DNA of 64,000 nucleotides from NCBI RefSeq assembly GCF_009724685.1, contig NZ_WMEF01000001.1:248001-312000 (forward strand). The letters run 5' to 3'. Position 1 is the first letter of the stretch. Each line of letters opens with the position of its first letter. Position numbers and translations under genes: made by a program. Below, piece after piece: positions 40,112-48,968 of this stretch. Below the pieces are notes generated by a model. The model did no database searches. It was not told the DNA's origin and saw only the letters and a list, made by a program, of their open reading frames with translations. The DNA comes from Lysinibacillus cavernae. GTDB taxonomy: Bacteria; Bacillota; Bacilli; Bacillales_A; Planococcaceae.

Positions 40112-41947
40112 ATGAAGAAGAATTGGTTATTCTTATCTGTACTTTTTGCATTCATGCTAATTTTAGCAGCCTGCAATGGTGGTGGTGGCAGTGATTCTGA
40201 AAAAGGCTCAGAAACTGATAACACAGAAAAGTCAGGTGAAACAGAAAAGTCAGGTGAAACAGAAACAACGCAAGAAGATAGTTTATTACCAACAGAGGTA
40301 ACAAATGAGGGAGATGCAATCCAGGGTGGAACATTACGAGTAGGACTTGTAACAAGTTCTCCATTCCAAGGGATTTTCAACTGGGAACTATACGAAGATG
40401 CTTATGATTCAGAAATTTTAGCATATGCTTCAAATGTGATTTTTGAAACAGATGGAAACTTCCTTGTTACAGACAAAGGTATTGCTAAATTAGATGTTGA
40501 TCCAGAAGCAAAAACAGCTACTGTCACAATTCAAGGTGATTATAAATGGTCAGATGGTACACCTTTAACAGCTGATGATTTAATTTTCCCATATGAATTA
40601 ATTGGTCACCCAGATTATACAGGTGTTCGCTATGATGATGATTTCAAAAATATTGTTGGTGCAGAAGAGTACCATAATGGTAAAGCAGATACAATTTCAG
40701 GTATTACAAAAGTTGATGATAAGAGCATTAAAATCCAATTAAAGAAAGTTTCACCAGCAATTTACTCAATTGGTGATGGTTTATGGGCATATGCAGAGCC
40801 TAAACATCAATTAGAATCTATTCCAGTGAAAGATTTACTTGCTTCAGATGCAGTACGTAAAAACCCAGTTACACTTGGAGCATTTAAAATTGATAAAGTT
40901 GTAAATGGTGAGTCTGTGCAATTTGTCGCAAACGAACATTATTTCAAAGGTAAGCCAAAAGTAGATAAAGTTGTACTTGAGGTTGTTCCACCAACTTCAA
41001 TTGGCGAAGCATTACGTACTGGAAAATATGATGTTGCAACATCATACCCAACTAATCAGTATGATAGCATTAAAGATTTACAAAACTTATCTATATTAGG
41101 TCGACCAGAATTATCATATTCTTATATCGGCTTTAAATTAGGGAAATATGATACAACAAACAAGGTAAACGTGTTTGATGAAAAATCAAAAATGAATAAT
41201 GTGGAATTACGTCAAGCTGTTGCTTTTGCAATGGATGTTGAAGGCGTTGCTGAAAAATTCTATCAAGGATTACGTGAGCGTGGAAATTCTTTAATTCCAC
41301 CAGTATTTTCATCATATTATGATTCAACATTAGAAGGGTATAAATATGATCCTGAAAAAGCAAAAGAATTATTAGATAAAGCAGGCTTTAAAGATGTTGA
41401 TGGTGATGGCATTCGTGAAGATAAAGATGGAAAAAAATTCTCGATTCGTTTAGCTTCAATGCAAGGATCAGAAACGGACGAAGCGATTGTTGAATACTTC
41501 CGTCAAAATTGGAAGGAAGTAGGTTTAGATGTACAATTAGCTACTGGTCGTCTTATCGAATTTAATGCTTTCTATGATAAAGTACAAGCAGATGATCCAG
41601 AAATCGATATGTATCAAGCTGCATGGGGAACTGGAACAAATCCATCTCCTAAAGGTTTATATGGAGAAGGAGCTGAGTTTAACTTTAGCCGTTATGTATC
41701 TCCGGAATTAACAAAATTATTAGATTCTATTGATTCAGAAGAGGCTATGGATCAAGATACTCGTACAAAAGCTTTCCGTGCGTGGCAAGAATATATGAGT
41801 GAAAAAGCAATGGTAGTACCGACTTTCTTCCGTACAGAAGTTATTCCTGTTAATAAACGCGTGAAAAACTGGAATGCATCTTATGAAAATGATACTAATA
41901 GTAATCTCCAAACGGTAGAATTATTAGCTGATCAACCTATAAAATAG
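40112..41947 (+). CDS. oppA: peptide-binding lipoprotein, OppA/AppA type (611 aa)
   Basis: Extracellular solute-binding protein family 5. It has a lipoprotein signal with lipobox LILAAC (Cys about residue 21), then a Gly/Ser/Glu/Thr-rich linker containing a tandem EKSGET repeat, which reflects an 18-base direct repeat at 40226-40261. The binding domain follows (YKWSDGTPLTADDLIFPYELI; VAFAMDVEGVAEKF). DVDGDGIREDKDGKKF is a calcium-loop-like stretch common in this family. At 611 residues it is longer than a typical OppA (about 545). It is the last gene of the cassette, with a terminator after it. Ligand unknown. Confidence 0.92.
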   Translation: MKKNWLFLSVLFAFMLILAACNGGGGSDSEKGSETDNTEKSGETEKSGETETTQEDSLLPTEVTNEGDAIQGGTLRVGLVTSSPFQGIFNWELYEDAYDSEILAYASNVIFETDGNFLVTDKGIAKLDVDPEAKTATVTIQGDYKWSDGTPLTADDLIFPYELIGHPDYTGVRYDDDFKNIVGAEEYHNGKADTISGITKVDDKSIKIQLKKVSPAIYSIGDGLWAYAEPKHQLESIPVKDLLASDAVRKNPVTLGAFKIDKVVNGESVQFVANEHYFKGKPKVDKVVLEVVPPTSIGEALRTGKYDVATSYPTNQYDSIKDLQNLSILGRPELSYSYIGFKLGKYDTTNKVNVFDEKSKMNNVELRQAVAFAMDVEGVAEKFYQGLRERGNSLIPPVFSSYYDSTLEGYKYDPEKAKELLDKAGFKDVDGDGIREDKDGKKFSIRLASMQGSETDEAIVEYFRQNWKEVGLDVQLATGRLIEFNAFYDKVQADDPEIDMYQAAWGTGTNPSPKGLYGEGAEFNFSRYVSPELTKLLDSIDSEEAMDQDTRTKAFRAWQEYMSEKAMVVPTFFRTEVIPVNKRVKNWNASYENDTNSNLQTVELLADQPIK

Positions 41948-41961
41948 TTTATGTTTAAGCT

Positions 41962-42000
41962 AAAAACAGCTTTTCTTCATAGATGAAAAGCTGTTTTTTT
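41962..42000 (+). terminator. intrinsic terminator of the + strand opp operon
   Basis: AAAAACAGCTTTTC pairs with GAAAAGCTGTTTTT around a short loop, followed by T. Confidence 0.92.
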
Positions 42001-42044
42001 AATCAGGTACGGTAATGACAGTTTTGTGAGAAGCATTCAAAGCA

Positions 42045-42075
42045 AAAACAACAGCCTAATTTTGTAGGCTGTTGT
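42045..42075. terminator. second hairpin, possible backup terminator
   Basis: ACAACAGCCTA and TAGGCTGTTGT pair perfectly around ATTTTG. The T-run is weak on either strand. It lies between the two convergent opp operons. Confidence 0.5.
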
Positions 42076-42104
42076 CTAAAAATAATAATTAGTTAAGGTC
42101 TTTC

Positions 42105-42185
42105 TAAGCAAGGCGCTTAGGCCCATATATAGAGGCGATACACTGCCTGCTGAGGACGTAATCGGACTTGTTCCACAATAAAAGC
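42105..42185. other. short GC-richer island in the inter-opp spacer
   Basis: Within very AT-rich DNA this stretch is noticeably less AT-rich. It contains a CTAAGC/GCTTAG stem (42102-42118 region). On the - strand it forms the end of a 66-codon open frame (42117-42317) terminating in RLRPQQAVYRLYIWA. I cannot identify the protein, and no start with a good ribosome site is evident. It may be a remnant or a small repeat. Confidence 0.3.
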
Positions 42186-42377
42186 AATTAGACAAAAAGC
42201 AGAAATAATCGTTTTAATACTTTTTATTATATGTTCTATTACTCCTTTATAGGTATTAATAACATAATAAGGAATAAAAGAGGATTTTTTAGAATATATT
42301 AATAAAAAGCTATACATATAGGATTTTATATCCTACTAGCTTATGAATTGTGGAAGTTAATGAGAGTTTTAAAAAGC

Positions 42378-42418
42378 AAAAAACTCCCATCACAGTAGTT
42401 ATACTGTTGATAGGAGTT
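42378..42418 (-). terminator. intrinsic terminator of the - strand opp operon
   Basis: Read on the - strand, AACTCCTATC pairs with GATGGGAGTT, with inner AGTATA/TACT pairing, then TTTTTT. Confidence 0.85.
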
Positions 42419-42425
42419 AAAGCTT

Positions 42426-43352
42426 TTATCGATCAGCAACCCAAGTTTTTACTAAATCAGCCGTACCATAAACATAATGTTGTTGGCCTACTTCATGGTA
42501 AGATGCACTTTCGTCAACCTCTGTATGCTTGTATTGAATACGTTGACGGCGCTTCTCTGACATTGGATCAGGAAGTGGGATAGCTGATAATAAAGACTTT
42601 GTATACGGATGAACAGGGTGATTATAAATATCATCTGCTTTACCGATTTCCATGATTTTCCCACGGTACATAACAGCAATACGGTCACTGATGTATTTTA
42701 CCATGGAAAGGTCATGGGCAATGAAAAGATAGGTTAAGCCACGTTCTTTTTGTAATTCTTTTAATAAGTTAACAACTTGTGCTTGGATCGATACGTCAAG
42801 CGCAGAAATAGGCTCATCAGCAATGATGAATTTAGGATCTAGGCTTAATGCACGGGCAATTCCGATACGTTGACGTTGACCACCAGAGAATTCATGTGCG
42901 TAACGATTTGCGTGCTCTTTATTTAAACCGACAGCTTCAAGTAACTCTTGAATTTTCGCACGACGTTCCTTTTTATCCTTGTAAAGACCATGAATATCAA
43001 AGGCTTCACCAATGATTTCACCAGCTGTCATACGAGGATTTAATGAAGCGTAAGGATCTTGGAAAATCATTTGCATTTGACGGTTAAATTTCTTTAAATC
43101 AGTTTTTGATTTTTTTCCATGGACATTTTCACCATCGAAAACAATTTCGCCACCTGTAATGTCATATAATCGAATGATCGAACGACCAGTTGTTGACTTA
43201 CCACAACCTGATTCACCCACAAGACCAAGTGTTTCACCTTCGTAAACATCGAAGCTAATACCATCTACGGCTTTGATAGGATTACTTGGTGAACCAAAAT
43301 GCTGCTTTAAATTTTTGATTTCAAGAATTTTTTTCGCACCAGTTTTAGTCAT
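42426..43352 (-). CDS. oppF: oligopeptide ABC transporter ATP-binding protein, OppF type
   Basis: The 308-residue ATPase has Walker [30 protein letters not shown], signature [14 protein letters not shown], Walker [19 protein letters not shown], and the switch histidine in [15 protein letters not shown]. It is the last gene of the - strand opp cassette, overlaps oppD by eight bases, and ends just before a terminator. It is similar in design but not identical to the + strand OppF. Confidence 0.94.
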   Translation of the reverse strand: MTKTGAKKILEIKNLKQHFGSPSNPIKAVDGISFDVYEGETLGLVGESGCGKSTTGRSIIRLYDITGGEIVFDGENVHGKKSKTDLKKFNRQMQMIFQDPYASLNPRMTAGEIIGEAFDIHGLYKDKKERRAKIQELLEAVGLNKEHANRYAHEFSGGQRQRIGIARALSLDPKFIIADEPISALDVSIQAQVVNLLKELQKERGLTYLFIAHDLSMVKYISDRIAVMYRGKIMEIGKADDIYNHPVHPYTKSLLSAIPLPDPMSEKRRQRIQYKHTEVDESASYHEVGQQHYVYGTADLVKTWVADR

Positions 43353-44400
43353 TTTCTTGTGCCTCCTTTGCTAAATACCCTTCAATACGTTTAGCAACCG
43401 CATCTGGAAGAGGGATTTTTGGTGCATCAGGATGCAACAACCAAGTTTTTGCAAAATGCGTTTCACTTACTTGGAACATTGGTGGCTCTTGTTCGTAGTC
43501 AATTGCCATTGCGAATTCGTTACGAGCAGCAAATGCATCACCTTTAGGTGGATTCGTAAGATCCGGTGGTGAACCTGGAATTGTGCGTAATAGTTCATCA
43601 GTGTCATTGTCTAAATCAGGCATTGAACCTAGTAGACCCCATGTATATGGGTGCTTCGGATTATAGAAAATATCATTAACAGTACCATATTCTACGATTT
43701 GTCCAGCGTACATTACTGCTACACGGTCAGCAATATTCGCAACAACACCTAAATCGTGTGTAATGAAAATGATAGATGTTTTCGAATTTTTCTGGATTTC
43801 TTTCATTAGCTCTAAAATTTGCGCTTGAATTGTAACGTCTAGGGCTGTAGTCGGCTCATCGGCAATTAATAGCTTAGGATCAGCTGCTAGGGCAATAGCG
43901 ATTACAACACGCTGACGCATACCACCTGAAAACTCATGTGGGTATTGGTTATAGCGTTTCTCAGGGAAGGGGATACCTACCTGTGTTAAAAGCTCAATAG
44001 CACGTTTTTTTGCATCAGTCTTGGAAACTTTTTTGTGTTGTAAAATTACTTCAGTTATTTGACGTCCGACCTTCATAGTTGGATTCAAACTTGTCATTGG
44101 ATCTTGGAAAATCATTGCAATTTCATTTCCGCGTACTTTTGACATTGCCTTATCAGTTAACGGAACTAAATCACGGCCATTAAATAAAATTTGTCCTGAC
44201 TCATAAATACCAGGTGGCTGTGGAATTAGTTTCATTAAAGCATTACTCGTAACACTTTTACCAGAACCCGATTCACCTACTATAGCGAGTGTTTCACCCT
44301 CTTTTAAATCAAAGTTAACACCACGTACAGCACGGACAAGCCCTGCATATGTTTTAAAGTTAATTCTTAAATCTTTTACTTCTAGAATTGTTTTACTCAT
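43345..44400 (-). CDS. oppD: oligopeptide ABC transporter ATP-binding protein, OppD type
   Basis: The 351-residue ATPase has Walker A GESGSGKSVTSNAL, AMIFQDPMTSLNPTMKVG, signature FSGGMRQRVVIAIA, Walker B LLIADEPTTALDVTIQAQ, and the oligopeptide C-terminal domain with PGSPPDLTNPPKGDAFAAR. This copy has FAARNEFA where many OppD proteins have a cysteine-rich cluster. ATG 44400 follows AAGGAGG; GTG 44409 would place the site inside the gene. Confidence 0.94.
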   Translation of the reverse strand: MSKTILEVKDLRINFKTYAGLVRAVRGVNFDLKEGETLAIVGESGSGKSVTSNALMKLIPQPPGIYESGQILFNGRDLVPLTDKAMSKVRGNEIAMIFQDPMTSLNPTMKVGRQITEVILQHKKVSKTDAKKRAIELLTQVGIPFPEKRYNQYPHEFSGGMRQRVVIAIALAADPKLLIADEPTTALDVTIQAQILELMKEIQKNSKTSIIFITHDLGVVANIADRVAVMYAGQIVEYGTVNDIFYNPKHPYTWGLLGSMPDLDNDTDELLRTIPGSPPDLTNPPKGDAFAARNEFAMAIDYEQEPPMFQVSETHFAKTWLLHPDAPKIPLPDAVAKRIEGYLAKEAQEND

Positions 44401-44413
44401 TTCGGCCACCTCC

Positions 44414-45334
44414 TTATTTACGTAGTTTTGGATCTAGAGCATCACGTAAGCCATCACCAACTGCGTTAAACGCAAAAATTGTTAGTGAGATAAATACCGC
44501 TGGGAAAATCAAGCGCCATGGAGCATTAGCAATAGCTTTATTTCCGTCTGAAGCCATTGTACCCCAAGAAGCTGTTGGAGCAGGAACCCCAAGACCAAGG
44601 TAACTTAGGAATGATTCAGTGAAAATAGCAGATGGAATTGTTAAAGTCATCGTTACTAAAATGGCACCAAGAGCATTTGGAACTAAGTGTTTAATAATTA
44701 AGTGACCTGTACTAGCACCTAATGTACGAGCAGCAAGAACATATTCTTGGTTTTTAATAGATAATACTTCACCACGGACAATACGTGCCATATTAATCCA
44801 TCCAGTGATGGAGAGAGCGATAATCATCGGGATTAAGCCAGGTTGCATAACAACTAAAAGCACGATTACTACTAAAAGGTAAGGTACAGCTGTTAAAACG
44901 TCAGCAATACGCATCATGATGTTATCAACGCGACCGCCTGCTAAGCCTGAAATACTTCCCCATAAAACACCGATAATTAAGTCAATAATCGCTGCAGCTA
45001 TTCCGATAAATAGGGAAATACGCGCACCTTCCCAAATACGAACGAAAATATCACGACCAAGGTCATCTGTCCCAAACCAAAATTGTGCAGATGGTGGTGC
45101 ATTGTAAACGCCAAGTTGATCACTTGCTTTGTATTGAGAAAACATTGGTACGAAAGTTGCCATTAAAATAACAATGATTAAAATAATTATCCCAATAATG
45201 GCTAATTTATTATGAGAGAAACGGAGAAATACTTCTTTCCAAAAGGAGACTGATTTATCAGCTAATTTTTCCGTTGCTTCATGATTTCCACCAACAATTT
45301 TAAACTTATCTTTTTCAATTTGTTGCTGTGTCAT
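44414..45334 (-). CDS. oppC: oligopeptide ABC transporter permease, OppC type
   Basis: The 306-residue permease has a 35-residue cytoplasmic tail, about six transmembrane helices, WFGTDDLGRDIFVRIWEGAR, the EAA loop RGEVLSIKNQEYVLAARTLGA and FLSYLGLGVPAPTASWGTMA near the C-terminus. The ATG overlaps the oppB stop by one base, and AAAGGAG precedes it. Confidence 0.94.
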   Translation of the reverse strand: MTQQQIEKDKFKIVGGNHEATEKLADKSVSFWKEVFLRFSHNKLAIIGIIILIIVILMATFVPMFSQYKASDQLGVYNAPPSAQFWFGTDDLGRDIFVRIWEGARISLFIGIAAAIIDLIIGVLWGSISGLAGGRVDNIMMRIADVLTAVPYLLVVIVLLVVMQPGLIPMIIALSITGWINMARIVRGEVLSIKNQEYVLAARTLGASTGHLIIKHLVPNALGAILVTMTLTIPSAIFTESFLSYLGLGVPAPTASWGTMASDGNKAIANAPWRLIFPAVFISLTIFAFNAVGDGLRDALDPKLRK

Positions 45335-46263
45335 TATTTTTTCGCTCCTTTCAGTTTAATACGCGGATCAATCACGCTATAAAGAATATCAACGATTAAT
45401 ACCGCAAATAAAAGGATGATGGAATAGAACACTGTCGTACCCATGATAACTGTATAGTCACGGTTTGTAATACTTTGTACAAAGTGTTTCCCAAGTCCAG
45501 GAATAGCGAAAATTTGCTCAACAATGAAACTACCTGTTACAACACCAGCTGTTAATGGTCCAAGGTATGTTACGACTGGTAGGAGGGCATTACGTAAAGT
45601 GTGACGGAAAACGATCGTCCATTTACCAATACCTTTCGCACGAGCCATTTTTACATAATCACTATTGTTTTGTTCAAGCATACTTGAACGTGTTAATTTT
45701 GCGATAAAGCCCATATGTGAGAAAGCGATTGCAAGGGCTGGTAATATACTATAAACAAAGCCCTTCCACCCACTGATTGGGAACCAACCTAGCTTAAAGG
45801 CTAAGAAATACTGCATTAAACCCGCTAATATAAATGAAGGTACTGAAATACCTAACACCGCAAAGGACGTTGCCAAATAATCCGGGAACTTATTATGATA
45901 TAGCGCGGAAACTACGCCAATTAAAACTCCGAATCCAACTGCTAATAGCATAGCTTCAATCCCTAATGTTAAAGAAACAGGGAAACTTTCAGAAATCATA
46001 TCATTTGTAGAACGCGCTTTATATTTCATTGACTCACCGAAATTGAAAGTGGCCGTATCGATTAAATAATCTTTATATTGTATATACCAAGGGTTATTTA
46101 ATCCATACGTTTCGTTTAACTTCTCCTCGATTTGAGGTGGGAAATTACGTTCACTCGCGAAAGGACTACCAGGAGCGAGACGCATTAAGAAAAACGTAAC
46201 CGTTACGATGACGAAAAGCGCGAGAAGTATATACATCAGCCTTTTCAAAATATATTTAATCAC
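45334..46263 (-). CDS. oppB: oligopeptide ABC transporter permease, OppB type
   Basis: The 309-residue permease begins MIKYILKRLMYILLALFVIV, has the PGSPF motif, about six helices, the EAA loop DYVKMARAKGIGKWTIVFRHT and GSFIVEQIFAIPGLGKHFV. The start is GTG 46263 after AAGGAGGAG; the nearby ATG is in another frame and immediately hits a stop. A terminator-like hairpin separates it from oppA upstream. Confidence 0.94.
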   Translation of the reverse strand: MIKYILKRLMYILLALFVIVTVTFFLMRLAPGSPFASERNFPPQIEEKLNETYGLNNPWYIQYKDYLIDTATFNFGESMKYKARSTNDMISESFPVSLTLGIEAMLLAVGFGVLIGVVSALYHNKFPDYLATSFAVLGISVPSFILAGLMQYFLAFKLGWFPISGWKGFVYSILPALAIAFSHMGFIAKLTRSSMLEQNNSDYVKMARAKGIGKWTIVFRHTLRNALLPVVTYLGPLTAGVVTGSFIVEQIFAIPGLGKHFVQSITNRDYTVIMGTTVFYSIILLFAVLIVDILYSVIDPRIKLKGAKK

Positions 46264-46319
46264 ATAAAACTCCTCCTTCTATTTGTCAATTTTCAGACAA
46301 ATATATGCCTTCGTATTTT

Positions 46320-46366
46320 AAAAAGAGCTGACTCGCGCCGTAGTGGCTACGAGGCAGCTCTTCGCT
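46320..46366 (-). terminator. strong hairpin between oppA and oppB, probable partial terminator
   Basis: On the - strand GAGCTGCCTCGTAGCC pairs with GGCGCGAGTCAGCTC with one or two bulges, followed by TTTTT. In ABC transporter operons such a site usually allows partial read-through, so more binding protein is made than permease. This role is inferred. Confidence 0.8.
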
Positions 46367-46395
46367 GTAGAGCTAAATAAGCGAAATGATGTTGA

Positions 46396-48060
46396 TTATT
46401 TCTCTTCTACTACAACCTCTTTAAGAGAGATGTTACCAAGGATGTCTGCCTTCATGTTTTTCACGTTATCATGTACTACAGAAAGGTTCGTGTAGTAGTA
46501 GATTGGAATAACTGGGAAATCAGAAACAGCCACTTTTTCAGCTTGTTTTAAAAGCTCAAGACGTTTAGCTGGATCTGCTTCTGTATTAGATTGATCTAAT
46601 AATTTTTTGTATTCTGCACTTTCCCAACCAGTATCGTTGTTACCGTTTGCAGCAGTGTCATACATTTCTAGGAATGTATAAGCATCGTTGTAGTCACCAA
46701 CCCAGCCCATACGTCCAACTTGGTAATCTAATTGGTTAAGTTTCTCTAAGTAAACTTGCCATTCAGAGTTATCTAGACCTACAGTGATACCAAGGTTTTT
46801 AGCCCAACCTTCTTGAACGTATTGAGCGATAGCAGCGTGTGCTTCACTAGTGTTGTAAGAAAGGTTAATTTTAATATCTGCTGGGTTTGTAATACCAAGT
46901 TCTTTCATACCAGCTTCAAGTGCTGCTTTAGCACCTTCGATATCATTGTCTTTGTAGTAACCGCGGTCTTCTTCAAAACCGTGAACTGCGATAGGAACCA
47001 TACCTAATGCAGGTTTTTGCTCACCTTTAGTAATGTTGTCAATTAAACCTTGACGATCAATAGATAATGCTAACGCTTTACGGATGTTAGCGTTTCCAGT
47101 GATTTTATCTTTTGTATTTAGCTTGTACCAATATACAGAAGCTTGGTCATTGATATTTAATGAACCATCAGCTTTAAATCCATCGATTGAGTCAAGTGCA
47201 ACAGATTGGAATGGTGCACCTAAGTAGTCAATTTCACCAGCTTTAAAGCTTGTAGCTGCAGTTGCTTCAGATTCAACCATACCGATATTAACAGTTTCTA
47301 AAGAAACTTTATCAGCATCCCAGTACTCTGGGTTTTTCTTTAATACGACTGCATCGTTGTGTCTCCATTCAGCTAAAGTGAATGGTCCGTTAGTTACATA
47401 GTTTTCACCAGCATCTGCATACCACTCATCATTACCTTCAACTACTTTTTGGTTTAATGGTGCATATGTTTTGAATGCTGTTAATTCTAAGAAGTAAGGT
47501 GTTGGGTTTTCTAAAGTTACTACTAATGTTTTGTCATCTTCAGCTTTAACGCCTACATCATCAGCAGAACCTTCACCATTGTTGTATGCTGCAGCACCTT
47601 TAATTGAGTAAAGGATTGAAGCATATTCAGAAAGATTGTCTGGGTTTAATGCCCATTTCCAAGCGTATTCGAAGTCACCAGCAACTACTGGATCTCCGTT
47701 TGACCATTTAGCATCACGTATTTTGAACGTGTATGTTTTTAGGTCTTCGCTAACTTCCCAGCTTTCAGCCGCAGCTGCAACTGGTCTAGCGTCTGCATCA
47801 AGTGTTGTTAATCCTTCAAAAGTATTTGTAAGAATAACACCAGAAGTTGTGTCTGTTGCTAATGCAGGATGAAGTGATGGTGGTTCAGAAGCTACGACTA
47901 CATTTAATTCGCCACCTGATGAAGCTGTTTCAGATGAACCAGAATCTTTTCCGCCGTCTTTTGATTTTTCAGACGAATCTCCACCGAAGCCACATGCAGC
48001 AAGTACTAAAGAAAATACTGCAAGGACTGTAAGTAATAAAAACTTTTTGTTTTTATTCAT
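46396..48060 (-). CDS. oppA: peptide-binding lipoprotein, OppA type
   Basis: Family 5 solute-binding protein of 554 residues: lipoprotein signal with lipobox LVLAACGFGG (Cys about residue 23), a Ser/Lys/Gly-rich linker, VVASEPPSLHPALATDTTSG, and YTFKIRDAKWSNGDPVVAGDFEYAWKW regions typical of OppA. The length is standard. It is the first gene of the - strand cassette and likely captures oligopeptides at the cell surface. LspA (21339-21818) would process it. A GGGGGA site precedes the ATG. Confidence 0.95.
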   Translation of the reverse strand: MNKNKKFLLLTVLAVFSLVLAACGFGGDSSEKSKDGGKDSGSSETASSGGELNVVVASEPPSLHPALATDTTSGVILTNTFEGLTTLDADARPVAAAAESWEVSEDLKTYTFKIRDAKWSNGDPVVAGDFEYAWKWALNPDNLSEYASILYSIKGAAAYNNGEGSADDVGVKAEDDKTLVVTLENPTPYFLELTAFKTYAPLNQKVVEGNDEWYADAGENYVTNGPFTLAEWRHNDAVVLKKNPEYWDADKVSLETVNIGMVESEATAATSFKAGEIDYLGAPFQSVALDSIDGFKADGSLNINDQASVYWYKLNTKDKITGNANIRKALALSIDRQGLIDNITKGEQKPALGMVPIAVHGFEEDRGYYKDNDIEGAKAALEAGMKELGITNPADIKINLSYNTSEAHAAIAQYVQEGWAKNLGITVGLDNSEWQVYLEKLNQLDYQVGRMGWVGDYNDAYTFLEMYDTAANGNNDTGWESAEYKKLLDQSNTEADPAKRLELLKQAEKVAVSDFPVIPIYYYTNLSVVHDNVKNMKADILGNISLKEVVVEEK

Positions 48061-48108
48061 GTGAATCCCCCTTATACAATTTTTAAGCCTTTTGTGAAGC
48101 TCCTATTT

Positions 48109-48136
48109 AATATACCAAAAAAATCATTGTGCACAA
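48109..48136 (-). promoter_or_regulatory. possible SigA promoter for the - strand opp operon
   Basis: On the - strand TTGTGC is followed after 16 bases by TATATT, about 50 bases upstream of oppA. The -35 is weak. Confidence 0.35.
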
Positions 48137-48179
48137 AATAAAAAAGATTCAAATTTATATAGTATTATCTGACATTTAA

Positions 48180-48212
48180 TAGAGTGATAATTTTTTCTGA
48201 TTTATCACTCTA
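48180..48212. promoter_or_regulatory. perfect 11-bp inverted repeat upstream of oppA
   Basis: TAGAGTGATAA (48180-48190) and TTATCACTCTA (48202-48212) are perfect inverted copies separated by 11 bases. They lie about 120 bases upstream of the oppA start and no T-run follows. A dimeric repressor operator or an RNA stem-loop are both possible. It does not match a regulator box I can name. Confidence 0.5.
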
Positions 48213-48924
48213 ATGAAAGAAAGTGTTTATATGATAATATTTTGATAATTATCTATTTTGAATATCAAAAATAAATCAAAAATAAAAAAATGATTTACTA
48301 TATAGAAAATTCCTATTTTTTTGATAATATTATCGATATTTGAAAAATGAGTCAAAAGTCACGGATGTAATACCTTGAGGAATTTGTATAGATTTGTAGA
48401 AAATCTAAGTAAAACTCAGTGAATTAGTTTCTTTTCTAGGTAATTTCTTGTAATTTATGATCGCAAAACATGAATATTTTTATCTAATAATGATATATAA
48501 GAAACTTGTTTTGTATTTTTCTAGGATTATCCAATTGTGGATATAGAAAAGAAAAAGTAGAGTAATTGTATGAAAAAGGTACCCATTCTAAGGAGAAATT
48601 GGATATTGTGAGAAATCAGTTTAGTAAATTATATTTTTTTGAAATAACTTCCGGGTTTGTTGTATATACATGCATATATGCATTTGCATTCTGATTTATT
48701 CATCAATCCAATGAGGAAGGGAATGCTTAATGAAAGTCCATGTTCTTCCAAACTAACGCGCTTTGACAACATTGTTTTTTTGAGGATGTCATTTGTCTTA
48801 CTGACGAGGATTGATTATGCAGATAATTACTAAAAATCTGATTATTAACCTATTGAAAACACCAACAGTAGCTAGTAAGAGAGATAGTAATCCGAATTCT
48901 AAGGGGTATTGTGTGAGAAATGAA
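48213..48924. other. 700-base AT-rich spacer without an identified gene
   Basis: Upstream of oppA and downstream of the chemotaxis gene. I find no conserved RNA motif. The best coding candidate is a 28-codon frame on + at 48608-48694 (GTG start, AAGGAG at 48590-48595 but badly spaced), with a hydrophobic C-terminal half. Evidence is too thin to call it a gene. Confidence 0.5.
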
Positions 48925-48964
48925 TAAAAAACAGTGCATTCATAATATAAAATGCACTGTTTTA
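48925..48964 (-). terminator. terminator after the chemotaxis receptor gene
   Basis: AAACAGTGCATT and AATGCACTGTTT pair perfectly, and runs of A and T on both sides make it potentially bidirectional. Confidence 0.9.
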
Positions 48965-48968
48965 TTCG

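Noticed and set aside
41392-41440. EF-hand/dockerin-like DVDGDGIRE segment as a separate domain
   Set aside because: This loop is common within family 5 peptide-binding proteins and is not an added domain.
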